Below are positions 9,057-17,886 of a stretch of DNA of 64,000 nt, in pieces (position 1 is the first letter of the stretch; each line of letters opens with the position of its first letter). The notes under the pieces were generated by a model, which worked only from the letters and a program-made list of their open reading frames with translations, searched no databases and was not told the origin of the DNA. The position numbers and the translations under genes are program-made. The stretch spans positions 120,551-184,550 of the forward strand of contig NZ_SLZU01000008.1 in the NCBI RefSeq assembly GCF_004342065.1, written 5' to 3'. This DNA comes from Primorskyibacter sedentarius (GTDB lineage: Bacteria; Pseudomonadota; Alphaproteobacteria; Rhodobacterales; Rhodobacteraceae).

Positions 9057-10139
9057 ATGCTGAAGACTTTGAAAGGCGCGGGGCTTGGCCTCGCATTGGG
9101 CGTTCTGGCCGGACCGGCCCTGGCGACAGAGACCATCCGGGCGGGGGTCATCGACGGCTATCCCGCACGTGCGCTCTGGGTTCAGGAATTCACCAATTTC
9201 TTCATCCCGGAGGTCGACAAGCGGCTGGCCGAGACCGGAAATTACAAGATGGACTGGCAGGAGAACTATGGCGGCACCATCGTCAAGCCGCGCGGCGTGC
9301 TGGAGGGCATCAAGCTGGGGCTGGGTGACATTGGCATCGTGACCACCATCTTCCACAACTCGAAACTGCCAAGCCAGGCTATTGCTGCGGCCACACCCTT
9401 TGTCGCGGCCGATGCCCGTGCGGTGGCCAAGGCCGTTGACGAGATCGCCAAGGAATTCCCGGCCATGCAGGCCGAATTCGAAGAGCAGAACCAGGTGTAC
9501 CTTGCGACCGGTGTGGTGCTTGACACCTATCAGGTTTTCTCGCGTGAGCCCGTGAGCTCCGTTGCCGATCTGGAAGGTGACAAGGTCGCCGGGGCGGGCA
9601 TGAACCTGCGCTACCTTGAAGGCATCGAAGGTGCGGCAGGCGTGCGTGGCGGTTTGACCGACTTCTACAACATGGTGCAGACCGGTCTGGTCGATCACGC
9701 GCTGCTCTGGCCGGAAGCGGCGGCAACCTTCAAGATCTCTGAAGTGGCGCCCTATATGCTTCGGGCCGATCTTGGCGCGGTGAACTCCAAGACCATCACC
9801 GTGAACAAGGACTACTGGGACGGCCTGCCAGAAGAGGTGAAAGAGGCTCTGCAAGAGGTTGCCGTGCTCTACCGCGATCACGTGGCGGGGATCGCCATGG
9901 ACCGTGCGCAGGAAAGCCGTGATGCCTATGTCGCTGCGGGCGGCACGATCACCGAACTTTCGGCCGAGCAGCGCAAGGCCTGGGCGGATGCCATGCCCAA
10001 TATCGCGCAGGAATGGGCCAAGGGTCTGGACGATGCAGGCCAGCCGGGCACCGAGATGCTGAAGGCCTACATGGCCAAGCTGAAGGATGCCGGTTTCGAG
10101 CCGATGCGCGACTGGGCCGACGACGCGGCCATGAACTGA
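9057..10139 (+). CDS. TRAP transporter substrate-binding protein (DctP family)
   Basis: 360 aa periplasmic binding protein with signal peptide (hydrophobic 8-24, ALA-T cleavage). It binds an organic acid, probably an aromatic or carboxylate substrate of the neighbouring ring-cleavage enzymes. Family features include the middle segment GDKVAGAGMNLRYLEG and a C-terminal AWADAMPNIAQEWAKGL helix. It has a GGGAGGAG ribosome site and is followed by dctQ and dctM types. The substrate class is inferred from context. Confidence 0.88.
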   Translation: MLKTLKGAGLGLALGVLAGPALATETIRAGVIDGYPARALWVQEFTNFFIPEVDKRLAETGNYKMDWQENYGGTIVKPRGVLEGIKLGLGDIGIVTTIFHNSKLPSQAIAAATPFVAADARAVAKAVDEIAKEFPAMQAEFEEQNQVYLATGVVLDTYQVFSREPVSSVADLEGDKVAGAGMNLRYLEGIEGAAGVRGGLTDFYNMVQTGLVDHALLWPEAAATFKISEVAPYMLRADLGAVNSKTITVNKDYWDGLPEEVKEALQEVAVLYRDHVAGIAMDRAQESRDAYVAAGGTITELSAEQRKAWADAMPNIAQEWAKGLDDAGQPGTEMLKAYMAKLKDAGFEPMRDWADDAAMN

Positions 10140-10163
10140 CGCGCCGGGACCGGAAAGCGCGCC

Positions 10164-10688
10164 ATGCGTGATATCCTGCAACGAATTGCCGATGGCATCG
10201 CGATGGCCGCGAATGTTCTGGGCACCTTTGTCGTGGTGCTGCTGATGGCAGTGGTCAACTACGACATCATTGCGCGCGGCCTTTTCAACCGGCCCTTCAT
10301 GGGGGCGGTTGAGGTGGTGCAGTTCACCATGGTGCTGATCGTGTTTCTGCAACTGCCCGACGTGATCCGCGTCGGGCGGCTGACCCGGTCGGACGGGTTT
10401 CTTGGACTGGTCAGCGCGCGCGCGCCGGCCAAGGGAAAGCTGCTGAGCCGGGCAATCGATCTGCTCAGCGCGGTCTTCATGGGGCTGGTGGTCTATGCGA
10501 TGTGGCCCGAATTCCTCGAGATGTGGGAAACCCGGGATTACTTCGGCGTGCCGGGCGTGTTCACCGCGCCGTGGTGGCCGGTCAAGCTGGTCATCGTCTT
10601 CGGGGCGGCGCTCAGCATGGTGCATTTCCTGCTGCATATCGCGCGGCCGCTGATCGACGGCCACCCTGAATTGGAAAGCGGTTCATGA
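10164..10688 (+). CDS. TRAP transporter small permease (DctQ family)
   Basis: 174 aa with four predicted membrane helices (about 12-34, 50-70, 97-117, 135-157). The small membrane subunit pairs with the large permease to move the DctP-bound solute. DctQ traits are YDIIARGLFNRPFMGAVEVVQF and a conserved mid-loop. Its stop overlaps the following ATG (ATGA), so translation is coupled. Confidence 0.85.
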   Translation: MRDILQRIADGIAMAANVLGTFVVVLLMAVVNYDIIARGLFNRPFMGAVEVVQFTMVLIVFLQLPDVIRVGRLTRSDGFLGLVSARAPAKGKLLSRAIDLLSAVFMGLVVYAMWPEFLEMWETRDYFGVPGVFTAPWWPVKLVIVFGAALSMVHFLLHIARPLIDGHPELESGS

Positions 10689-11992
10689 CCCCTGTCGAAA
10701 TCGGCCTAATCTCGATCGTCGCGATCATCGTGCTGATCTATCTTGGGGTCTATATCCCCATCGCCCTGGGGATGGTGAGCTTTGTCGCCATCTGGATCAT
10801 GCGCGACAATATCGATCTGTCCTTCGCGCTGCTGAAAATCGCCATTGGCGACAGCGCGATGGAATACACCTTTGCCACGATCCCGCTGTTTACCTTCATG
10901 GGGCTGATCGTTTCCAAGGCGGGGCTGGGGGCGGATATCTATTCGGTGATGAACCAGGGATTCCGCCGCATCACCGGCGGCATAGGCATGGCGACCGTGG
11001 GGGCCAACGCGGTCTTTGCCGCCGTGACGGGATCGTCCATCGCCAGCGCCTCGGTGTTTTCCAAGATGTCTGTGCCGGAGATGCTGAAATTCGATTACAA
11101 CCCGCGCTTTGCCGTCGGGGTGGTCGCGGGGTCGAGCGTGCTGGGCATGATCATCCCGCCTTCGGCCATGCTTATCATCTACTCCTTCGTGGCCGAGCAA
11201 TCGGTGGGCGAGATGTTCCTTGCCGGGGTCGTGCCGGGGCTGTTGCTGGCATTCGCCTATGTCGCGGCGATCTGGTTCATGGCCCGCTTCACACCGGGCT
11301 TTGTCGGCGGGTGCGAGGTGGAACAGACAACTATGATGGGATGGGGCGAGATCGCGGTCAAGATCGGGCCGATCTCGCTGCTGATCGTGGTGGTGCTGGG
11401 CGGTATCTATACCGGCTGGACAACGCCGGTAGAGGCAGGTGCGGCTGGGTCGCTTCTGGGCATCATCATCGCGGCGCTGCGTCGCCGAATCAACTGGAAG
11501 AGCTTTTGGGAAACGGTGATCGAGACCGGCCATATCACCGCCGCGATCCTGTTCCTGATCACCGCCGCTTCGATGTATGCGCGCATGCTGGGCCTCGCAG
11601 GGCTGCCCAACGAGTTGCAGGCGATCCTTGCCGACAACGAGTTCTCGTTCTTCTGGATCATGGTGCTGCTGGTGGTGCTGATGCTGTTTCTTGGCACCAT
11701 CCTTGATACCGCCTCGATCATCCTGATCGTGGTGCCGCTGTTCCTGCCCTTGATCGAGACGATGGGCCTCAGCCTCGTCTGGTTCGGCATTGTCGCGGTG
11801 GTGGCGGCCGAGATCGGGCTGCTCACCCCTCCTTTGGGGCTTAGTTGTTTTGTCATCAAGGCAACGCTTGATGACGACCGGATCACGCTCAAGGACGTCT
11901 TTCTGGGCGCGCTGCCCTTTGCCTTTGTCATGCTGATCGTGCTGGTGCTGCTGATCCGTTTCCCGGCGCTAAGCCTCGCCATTCTGGGTTGA
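10685..11992 (+). CDS. TRAP transporter large permease (DctM family)
   Basis: 435 aa, about 12 membrane helices; the large, Na+-coupled subunit of the TRAP system. Typical DctM segments are visible: MEYTFATIPLFTFMG near 60, TGSSIASASVFSKMSVPEM near 118, GSSVLGMIIPPSAMLIIYSF near 155 and GLLTPPLGLSCFVIK near 385. It is the last gene of the operon; a strong hairpin begins at its stop codon. Confidence 0.9.
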   Translation: MTPVEIGLISIVAIIVLIYLGVYIPIALGMVSFVAIWIMRDNIDLSFALLKIAIGDSAMEYTFATIPLFTFMGLIVSKAGLGADIYSVMNQGFRRITGGIGMATVGANAVFAAVTGSSIASASVFSKMSVPEMLKFDYNPRFAVGVVAGSSVLGMIIPPSAMLIIYSFVAEQSVGEMFLAGVVPGLLLAFAYVAAIWFMARFTPGFVGGCEVEQTTMMGWGEIAVKIGPISLLIVVVLGGIYTGWTTPVEAGAAGSLLGIIIAALRRRINWKSFWETVIETGHITAAILFLITAASMYARMLGLAGLPNELQAILADNEFSFFWIMVLLVVLMLFLGTILDTASIILIVVPLFLPLIETMGLSLVWFGIVAVVAAEIGLLTPPLGLSCFVIKATLDDDRITLKDVFLGALPFAFVMLIVLVLLIRFPALSLAILG

Positions 11993-12027
11993 GGGGTGCG
12001 GTGACGCGCAAGCCCACCGCGCCCCTC
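11991..12027 (+). terminator. strong GC hairpin at the end of the TRAP operon
   Basis: A 13-bp stem (GAGGGG-T-GCGGTG pairing CACCGC-G-CCCCTC, with one T-G pair) begins inside the dctM stop codon. There is no T tract, so it may stop transcription with Rho or protect the 3' end instead of acting as a classic terminator. The rest of 12028-12212 shows nothing I can name. Confidence 0.5.
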
Positions 12028-12212
12028 GGTTGAAACCGCTGCTCTCACTCGTTGCGGAAGGCGTTCCGGTAAACGCGGCACCGTAAGCGCGCAGTCGCGC
12101 ACTGCATCGCGAAGGTCCAGATTGTTGCGGTGGTCGGGGGCAACACGGGGACAGAGCTGTCAGAAGAACATCAGGTCGTGGGTGACCTGCCGTGCAAGTG
12201 GCGAAGGGGCCG

Positions 12213-12893
12213 CTATTTCAGCCCGCCATTGTCCAAAAGCCCGGACAGGAACTCCCCTGTCAGCCGGTAGTGATCCAGCAGCCGCGCGCTGGCGGTATCG
12301 GCGTCATGGGCGATGGCAGCGGCAAGAATGCCTTCGTGTTCTTCGGCAACGTCACGCTTTTGATATGACAGCGCCTTGCCTGCGAGGTAGCGGTAGCGGA
12401 TGTTCAGATCGTACAGCTGCGAGCAGAATTTCAGCAGGATCGGCGACGGCGAATTGGCCAGCAGCGTCATGTGAAATGCCTTGTGCAGAGCCTCGAAATC
12501 CTCGCTGCCCGCGCGCTGTGCCCGCAGCATCCGGTGATGCGACAGCACGGCGGCCTCTTCCCAGTCTTCGGTGTGATGCGCGATACTCTCGCGCAGTGCC
12601 AGCTCTTCAAGAACGCTGCGCAGACGCAGGATTTCTTCGAAATTCGCGGCACTGACCTCGGCGGTGCGAAATCCGCGCTGGTCAATCCGCTCGACAAGGT
12701 TGTCAGAGGTCAAAAGGCTCAGTGCTTCGCGGATCGGCGACGCACCGATATCCAGCCGCTTGCGCAGCCCATCGATCTTCAGCTTCTCGCCCGGCTTGAG
12801 GTAGCCGGTCACGATCATGCTGCGCAATCTTTCATATGCCTGTTGGGTCGCAGACCCTGCGGGCGCGTCCACGGCCCGTTCAAATGTATTCAT
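12213..12893 (-). CDS. GntR family transcriptional regulator, FCD type
   Basis: 226 aa. N-terminal winged helix (about 10-75: QQAYERLRSMIVTGYLKPGEKL...GASPIREALSLLTSDNLV) and an all-helical FCD ligand domain. The FCD domain has conserved acidic and His positions in the EILRLRSVLEELALR, ALHKAFHMTLL and EHEGILAAAIAHD segments that normally bind a metal and a carboxylate. The ATG at 12893 has AGGAGG upstream. It is the likely regulator of the ring-cleavage/TRAP locus because its own upstream palindrome resembles the FAH promoters' element. Confidence 0.88.
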   Translation of the reverse strand: MNTFERAVDAPAGSATQQAYERLRSMIVTGYLKPGEKLKIDGLRKRLDIGASPIREALSLLTSDNLVERIDQRGFRTAEVSAANFEEILRLRSVLEELALRESIAHHTEDWEEAAVLSHHRMLRAQRAGSEDFEALHKAFHMTLLANSPSPILLKFCSQLYDLNIRYRYLAGKALSYQKRDVAEEHEGILAAAIAHDADTASARLLDHYRLTGEFLSGLLDNGGLK

Positions 12894-12912
12894 TGCCGCC
12901 TCCTTACGGGAT

Positions 12913-12924
12913 AATATCGATATT
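12913..12924 (-). promoter_or_regulatory. 12-bp palindrome, candidate GntR autoregulatory operator
   Basis: AATATCGATATT, a perfect palindrome 20 nt before the GntR ATG. The minus-strand context TCAAATATCGATATTAT closely matches TCAAATAAAATCGATATTAT at the FAH copy A promoter. Confidence 0.55.
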
Positions 12925-13176
12925 TGAAACGCGATCAATATCTCTGCGCTGCGAACTGCTTTGACGTCGTTGGCAGGCTGTTGGTGACGAATTCATTGGG
13001 TCGTTTCCCATCTTGTTGGTCTTTGCGAAATCATCCCGGATATGGCGTTAGAAATCTCTGCGGCAATCGGCCAAGTCTGGCGTCTTCATGCCCGCCCGCG
13101 CAAACGTGGCGCGCATCGATGCCACCTGTCACCGCATTGATTGAAACATATAAGGAGCGCCCGTGTTGGTTCAGCG

Positions 13177-14064
13177 CTAATCCAGAAACAAGCCGAAATG
13201 ATCCTGAGCTTCAGAGAGCTTTCGCACACGTTCTTTCGCCCGCTCCCCAAGCTTGCCGCTGACGTCCTGCAACAGCAGGTTCAAGTCCGTCGAAATGCCT
13301 TGCGGCATCGAGAGAATGAACTGTGTCTCTGCCGGATAGCGCAGCACGAAAGGCGTGATCCCGTTGGCCCAGTCGCAGAATTCATCTGCAAAAATAACGA
13401 CATCCATGCCGCGCTCGCGGGCAAGCCTGGCCAAGATCGGACCATGCGCGCCGTAACGGAACACGTCCATCATGATGAGCAGGACCTTCTCGCCAGGAGC
13501 GGGCAAAAGCCCGGCATAGACGCCGTCTATACCGTCTACCAGATGGACGCGGTCCCGCAGATAGGCCAGCCTGCGACTGAAGCCATCGGCAAGGTAATAC
13601 ATCGTCTGAAACCCGGTGACATGGACGGCATCAGACTGCGAGACACGCTCTACGACCTCGCCCCAAAGCTCGCTTTCGCGAAGCGAAAACGCCGCGTCGA
13701 TCGAGGCATGACTGAGTTCAAGGCTGGCTTGGAAAAATTCGGATTTGTCGCTGGAAAAGCTTGTCTCGAACCGCTGATCAATACGGTCGCTTGTCGGTCC
13801 GTAGGCATTCTGGATCGCCTTGCTGCGGGCGTCCGCTGAATCGTTGAAGCCAAGCTTGCGGTAAAAACGCGTCAGCGTCATCGGGCTGATATTCAGCTTG
13901 CGGGCGATGTCCGAATTGGTTTCGATGAAAATCGCTTCTGGCCGGGCCAGAAAATACGCAGAAATACGCTTTTCCTTTTGCGTGAGACGGTCTTCCGCCC
14001 GTGTCATGGCTTCTACAAATGTGTCAGTTTCCTGCACCGGCTCCACCCGTCTTCCACCCGTCAC
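13177..14064 (-). CDS. RpiR/MurR family transcriptional regulator (HTH-SIS)
   Basis: 295 aa. N-terminal HTH_6 (about 20-95, ...NSDIARKLNISPMTLTRFYRKLGF) and a C-terminal SIS sugar-isomerase domain (about 130-255, ...AVHVTGFQTMYYLADGFSRRL). Such regulators usually sense a phosphorylated sugar or amino-sugar. The start is a GTG at 14064 with only a weak ribosome site; an ATG 18 codons in is an alternative. It is divergent from a TRAP/VanX operon, which suggests control by a cell-wall or amino-sugar ligand. Confidence 0.8.
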   Translation of the reverse strand: MTGGRRVEPVQETDTFVEAMTRAEDRLTQKEKRISAYFLARPEAIFIETNSDIARKLNISPMTLTRFYRKLGFNDSADARSKAIQNAYGPTSDRIDQRFETSFSSDKSEFFQASLELSHASIDAAFSLRESELWGEVVERVSQSDAVHVTGFQTMYYLADGFSRRLAYLRDRVHLVDGIDGVYAGLLPAPGEKVLLIMMDVFRYGAHGPILARLARERGMDVVIFADEFCDWANGITPFVLRYPAETQFILSMPQGISTDLNLLLQDVSGKLGERAKERVRKLSEAQDHFGLFLD

Positions 14065-14219
14065 GTTGCCGCCCGTTTGGCGGTCTGCAACTATGCTGGA
14101 AGTACGTCATGGCGAATCGCGATATCCGGCAGTCACTTGCCTTGTCAGGCACCCGGGGTCGCCCTGTTCGCGTCACATCCTCATAGACGAAAAGTGAAAA
14201 GTTCAGGGAGTAATTTAAC

Positions 14220-15230
14220 GTGAAACTGAAAGTTCTGGCAGCCACGGCGCTGCTTGCAGGCACGGCTTTTGCAGCACAGGCAGAGGCCATCAAACTGGGC
14301 TATAACGGGGCCCCGGACGCGGAAAAGAACGCCGTCCACTTCTTTGCTGAAACGCTTGAAAAGATCGTCGAAGAAAACTCTGATATCGAGATCGAGCTTT
14401 TCCCGAAATCCCAGCTGGGCAGCGAACAGGAGCGTATGGAAAACACGCTGGCGACGCCTTCGCTGAATGTTGCAAGCTTTGCCGGACTGGCGCCGGTTGA
14501 TCCCGAAAGCTACGTGTCGAACACGCCGTTCATGTTCTCCACCCCCGAAGAGGCCCGCACCTTCTTTGATGAAGGTGCCTACTGGAAGATGGTCGAAGAG
14601 GCGTTCAGTGACCGGACCGGTGGCTCTGAAATTCTGGCCGTCGTGGAAGAGGGCGGATTTCTGGCCTTTACAAGCACGGACAAGCCGATCCACTCGCCTG
14701 CGGATTTCGCGGGCATGAAATTTCGCGCGATGGACCCGTCTCAGGTTGCTCTTTACGAGGCGATGGGCGCCTCTGGCACGCCGGTTCCGTGGACCGAAGT
14801 ATATGCTGCGCTGCAAACCGGTGTGGTTGAGGGCCAGATGAACCCGCCGCTCTACATCATTCTGGGCTCTCTCAACGAAGTGCAGAAATACATGACCCGC
14901 GCCAACGTGCAGTATTCCATGCAGTTTCTGGTGGGCAACGGCGCATGGCTTGCCTCGCTCTCTGAAGCTGACCGCAAGGTTCTGGAAGACGCGATTGCCC
15001 AGGCCAACGCTTTGACGCGCGACAGTGTGCAGGCCAATGTCGAAAACCGTGTTGAATGGCTGAAGGAAAACGGCATGGAAGTCATTGACCCCACGCCCGA
15101 GCAACTGGCCGAGTTTCAGGCCATCGGTCAGCCGAGCTTCATCGCATGGTTGGGTGAACAGAACATCGATCAATCCTTCATCGACGCGGCATTTGCGGAT
15201 CTTGGGAAATCCGAGCTTCTGCAGCAATGA
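14220..15230 (+). CDS. TRAP transporter substrate-binding protein (DctP family)
   Basis: 336 aa exported binding protein; signal peptide 1-22 (AAQA-EA). The ligand-site Arg is in MKFRAMDP (~163) and the GVVEGQMNPP block follows, as in C4-dicarboxylate/sugar-acid TRAP proteins. The start is a GTG at 14220 with GGGAG nine nt upstream. It is the first gene of a four-gene operon; its stop overlaps dctQ (ATGA). The substrate may be a dipeptide or muropeptide product, given the VanX gene downstream (inference). Confidence 0.88.
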   Translation: MKLKVLAATALLAGTAFAAQAEAIKLGYNGAPDAEKNAVHFFAETLEKIVEENSDIEIELFPKSQLGSEQERMENTLATPSLNVASFAGLAPVDPESYVSNTPFMFSTPEEARTFFDEGAYWKMVEEAFSDRTGGSEILAVVEEGGFLAFTSTDKPIHSPADFAGMKFRAMDPSQVALYEAMGASGTPVPWTEVYAALQTGVVEGQMNPPLYIILGSLNEVQKYMTRANVQYSMQFLVGNGAWLASLSEADRKVLEDAIAQANALTRDSVQANVENRVEWLKENGMEVIDPTPEQLAEFQAIGQPSFIAWLGEQNIDQSFIDAAFADLGKSELLQQ

Positions 15231-15712
15231 TCGCCACGGTGCAAACCTGGTTGGCACGCCTTACCCTGGGCGTGTCAGCTATCCTGATTGCCTGGGTGGC
15301 CTTGTTCATCCTTTACGGCGTCGGGGCACGGTATTTCTTCGGCTCCTCGCCCATCTGGTTTGACGAGCTGGCACGCTATGTGATCATCGGCGCTGCGATG
15401 ATCGGTATCGGGGCTGTCTGGGTGGATGGCGCGCATATGCGGGTTTCGGTTCTGGAAACCCGCGTGCCGGAAGGGCTGCGAAAGGTAATCATCTTGTACC
15501 AATGGCTGCTGACATTGGCCCTGGCCGGGGCGATGACCTGGTTTTCGTATCAATATGTGGGCAAGGTCGGCTTCTTTCAGACACCCGGCTTGCAAGTGTC
15601 CCGATCCTTGCCTGTTGCGCTTATGCCGATCGGGTTCGGTCTGCTGTTCCTGATGGCGCTTTTGAACGGCCCCAGGCCATTGCCGCAAGCGACAGTGGAG
15701 CATGACCTATGA
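15227..15712 (+). CDS. TRAP transporter small permease (DctQ family)
   Basis: 161 aa with four predicted helices. The DctQ signature region YGVGARYFFGSSPIWFDELARYVI is present, followed by the GAVWVDGAHMRVSVL segment. The start overlaps the DctP stop and the end overlaps dctM (ATGA), so the three TRAP genes are tightly coupled. Confidence 0.85.
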   Translation: MIATVQTWLARLTLGVSAILIAWVALFILYGVGARYFFGSSPIWFDELARYVIIGAAMIGIGAVWVDGAHMRVSVLETRVPEGLRKVIILYQWLLTLALAGAMTWFSYQYVGKVGFFQTPGLQVSRSLPVALMPIGFGLLFLMALLNGPRPLPQATVEHDL

Positions 15713-16986
15713 TTTTGACAATGCTGGCGGTGATGCTGATCCATGTCGTACTGGGTCTGCCCCTTTTCCTAAGCCTGATGGCGACCGCCGTTGTGGGCTT
15801 TTCCTTCGTAGGCTTTGATCAGATGGCCCGGATAATGCCGCAACAGGCATTTGGCGGCATTGATGTCTTCTCGCTCATGGCGATCCCGTTGTTCATTCTT
15901 GCGGGCAACCTGATGAACAACGGTCAGATGACCCCCCGCCTGCTGGCCTTGGCGGATCGTCTGGTCGGCCATTTTCGCGGTGGGCTTGGCCATGTGAACG
16001 TCACCGCAAGCGTGTTTTTCGCCGGTGTGAACGGGTCTGCCGTTGCCGATACCTCGGCGCTTGGAACCTTGCTGATCCCGGGCATGCGTCAGGCCGGGTT
16101 TCCCGGCACCTATGCGGCGGGGCTTACCGCTGCAAGCTCGCTGATCGGCCCGATCGTGCCGCCATCGATTTTCATGATCCTTTACGCCAGCCTGACGGGG
16201 ACCTCCGTCGGCAGCCTGTTTCTGGGTGGCGTCTTGCCGGGAATCGCCCTTGGCCTCGCTTTCATGGGAATGAATGTCGTTTACGCGCGCATTTACAATG
16301 TCGAGAAAAACCAACGACGTGCCAAACTCAGAGAGATCGCCTGCGCCGCATACGCAGCACTCCCGGCGCTGATCGCCCCTGTCATCATTGTCGCCGGGAT
16401 CGTGCTGGGCATCGTGACTCCGACTGAATCCGGGGCTCTGACCGTCGCGTATGTCTTGATCTGGGGCTTGTGGACCAGAAACCTGAGCGTTCGGAATGCC
16501 TGGATCGCGCTGCGAGAAACCTCCATCCTGACCTCGGCGGTGTTCGTTATCATCGCGATTTCGTCAATCGTGTCCTGGCAGCTGGCATTTGCCAATGCAC
16601 CGCAGGCCTTCGTGGGCGTTCTGGAACCCTTTGCCAACAGTCCCACACTGACCCTGATCGCCATTTCCGGCGTCACCTTCATCACCGGCATGTTCATGGA
16701 AGAAGTGTCGGCGCTGTTTCTGCTGACGCCGATTATCCTGCCCGTGGCGCAGATTGCGGGCGTTGATCCGGTCCATCTGGGCATCGTGATGACTCTCAAC
16801 ATCACCATCGCGCTGATCACACCGCCCTTGGGGGCCTGCATCTTCGTGGCTGCTGCTGTCGGGAAAGTTGATATCACACGTCTTTTTGTTGCGATCTGGC
16901 CGTTCATCGCGGTCGCGCTAGGTGTGCTGTTGGTCATTATCCTGATACCCGGACTGACCACTTGGCTGCCCTCAAGGTTGATGTGA
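15709..16986 (+). CDS. TRAP transporter large permease (DctM family)
   Basis: 425 aa, about 12 helices. DctM landmarks: FGGIDVFSLMAIPLFILAGNLMN near 48, FFAGVNGSAVADTSALG near 103, SSLIGPIVPPSIFMILYAS near 141 and LITPPLGACIFVAAAVG near 366. It completes the second TRAP system and is followed after 1 nt by the VanX-like gene. Confidence 0.9.
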   Translation: MILTMLAVMLIHVVLGLPLFLSLMATAVVGFSFVGFDQMARIMPQQAFGGIDVFSLMAIPLFILAGNLMNNGQMTPRLLALADRLVGHFRGGLGHVNVTASVFFAGVNGSAVADTSALGTLLIPGMRQAGFPGTYAAGLTAASSLIGPIVPPSIFMILYASLTGTSVGSLFLGGVLPGIALGLAFMGMNVVYARIYNVEKNQRRAKLREIACAAYAALPALIAPVIIVAGIVLGIVTPTESGALTVAYVLIWGLWTRNLSVRNAWIALRETSILTSAVFVIIAISSIVSWQLAFANAPQAFVGVLEPFANSPTLTLIAISGVTFITGMFMEEVSALFLLTPIILPVAQIAGVDPVHLGIVMTLNITIALITPPLGACIFVAAAVGKVDITRLFVAIWPFIAVALGVLLVIILIPGLTTWLPSRLM

Positions 16987-16987
16987 G

Positions 16988-17683
16988 ATGCTGACAGAGA
17001 AACAGACAGCGTTGGATTGGGGCGTTGCCCAATATATCTCGGCCGGGACAAGCGAGGAGCCGCTTGTTCCAGCCATCACCTGCGAACACTGGACCGCCCA
17101 GCCCGTCGACTTTCAGAACGGGTTGGCGGGTGCATTGCCAGAGATCTGGGTGCGCAAAGGTGTCTATGACAGGCTCGTCCGGGCGGCAGAGGCATTGCCG
17201 CGCGGCTACCGGCTTGTCCTCCTGGATGGCTGGCGCCCGAAGCGCGTGCAGCAGTTTCTTTTTGACAATGTCCGACGACAGATCGAGCTGGAAGACCCTT
17301 CCCTTACCGAGGCAGAGATTGATCGCAAGACGCTTTTATACGCGGCACGGGCATCGGACGATCCGGTTCGCCCCAGCCCTCACATCACGGGTGGTGCGAT
17401 TGATGTGACCTTGTCGGACGAGGAGGGCACGATCCTGGATATGGGGGGCGCATTTGACGAGGCCAGCGAAAAGAGCTGGACCGCAGCGCCGGTGCCTGCG
17501 GCGCCCGCGGAACGCAGGGAGCATCTGTTGGCGGCAATGCAGCACGCCGGATTCACCAACCTGCCCAGCGAATGGTGGCATTACGATTACGGGAACTGGT
17601 TATGGGCGTGGTACAGCAAGAAATCCTCGGCGCTTTACGGCCCGGTAGAAAGGCCATCCGACCAGAAAGAGGCGGCGGGATAA
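16988..17683 (+). CDS. VanX-like D-alanyl-D-alanine dipeptidase (M15D)
   Basis: 231 aa zinc dipeptidase. All VanX active-site elements are present: Arg83 (DGWRP), zinc ligands His132 and Asp139 (PSPHITGGAIDVTL), catalytic Glu195 and zinc ligand His198 (EWWHYDYG). No signal peptide is visible, so it is probably cytoplasmic. It starts 1 nt after dctM, so it is likely co-transcribed with a TRAP transporter under an RpiR regulator. This suggests hydrolysis of an imported dipeptide for nutrition or wall recycling; there are no vancomycin-resistance partners (VanA/VanH). Confidence 0.87.
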   Translation: MLTEKQTALDWGVAQYISAGTSEEPLVPAITCEHWTAQPVDFQNGLAGALPEIWVRKGVYDRLVRAAEALPRGYRLVLLDGWRPKRVQQFLFDNVRRQIELEDPSLTEAEIDRKTLLYAARASDDPVRPSPHITGGAIDVTLSDEEGTILDMGGAFDEASEKSWTAAPVPAAPAERREHLLAAMQHAGFTNLPSEWWHYDYGNWLWAWYSKKSSALYGPVERPSDQKEAAG

Positions 17684-17847
17684 GGGGCCGCAGGTCACGG
17701 AAACGTTTTTGCAACCGGCGACACACCCAAGCCGGTTTTGATCTCTGCCTGGGTCTGGCAGGGCTTGCTCGCATTCGCCAAGCAGACGATCAAATTCGGC
17801 AGACATGCGCAATGCGTCCCAGTGTTGCTGCGCGCCCCCGTCTCATG

Positions 17848-17877
17848 AGGAAGGGACGGCGGACTGCGCCCCTTCCT
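17848..17877. terminator. hairpin between convergent genes
   Basis: Stem AGGAAGGG / CCCTTCCT with a 14-nt loop, lying between the VanX-like gene and the end of the RTX gene. There is no clear T run on either strand. The remaining 17684-17886 shows nothing else. Confidence 0.35.
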
Positions 17878-17886
17878 CTGATTGTG

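Noticed and set aside
8247..10664. 805-codon open frame on the minus strand opposite the OsmC and TRAP genes
   Set aside because: It runs antisense through three well-supported genes, is rich in His/Arg/Gln as expected from reversed high-GC codons, and has no recognisable domain.
16988..17683. Glycopeptide-resistance vanX
   Set aside because: The enzyme type fits, but no vanA/vanH or VanRS-type genes are present; the neighbours are a TRAP transporter and RpiR regulator, so a metabolic role is more likely.
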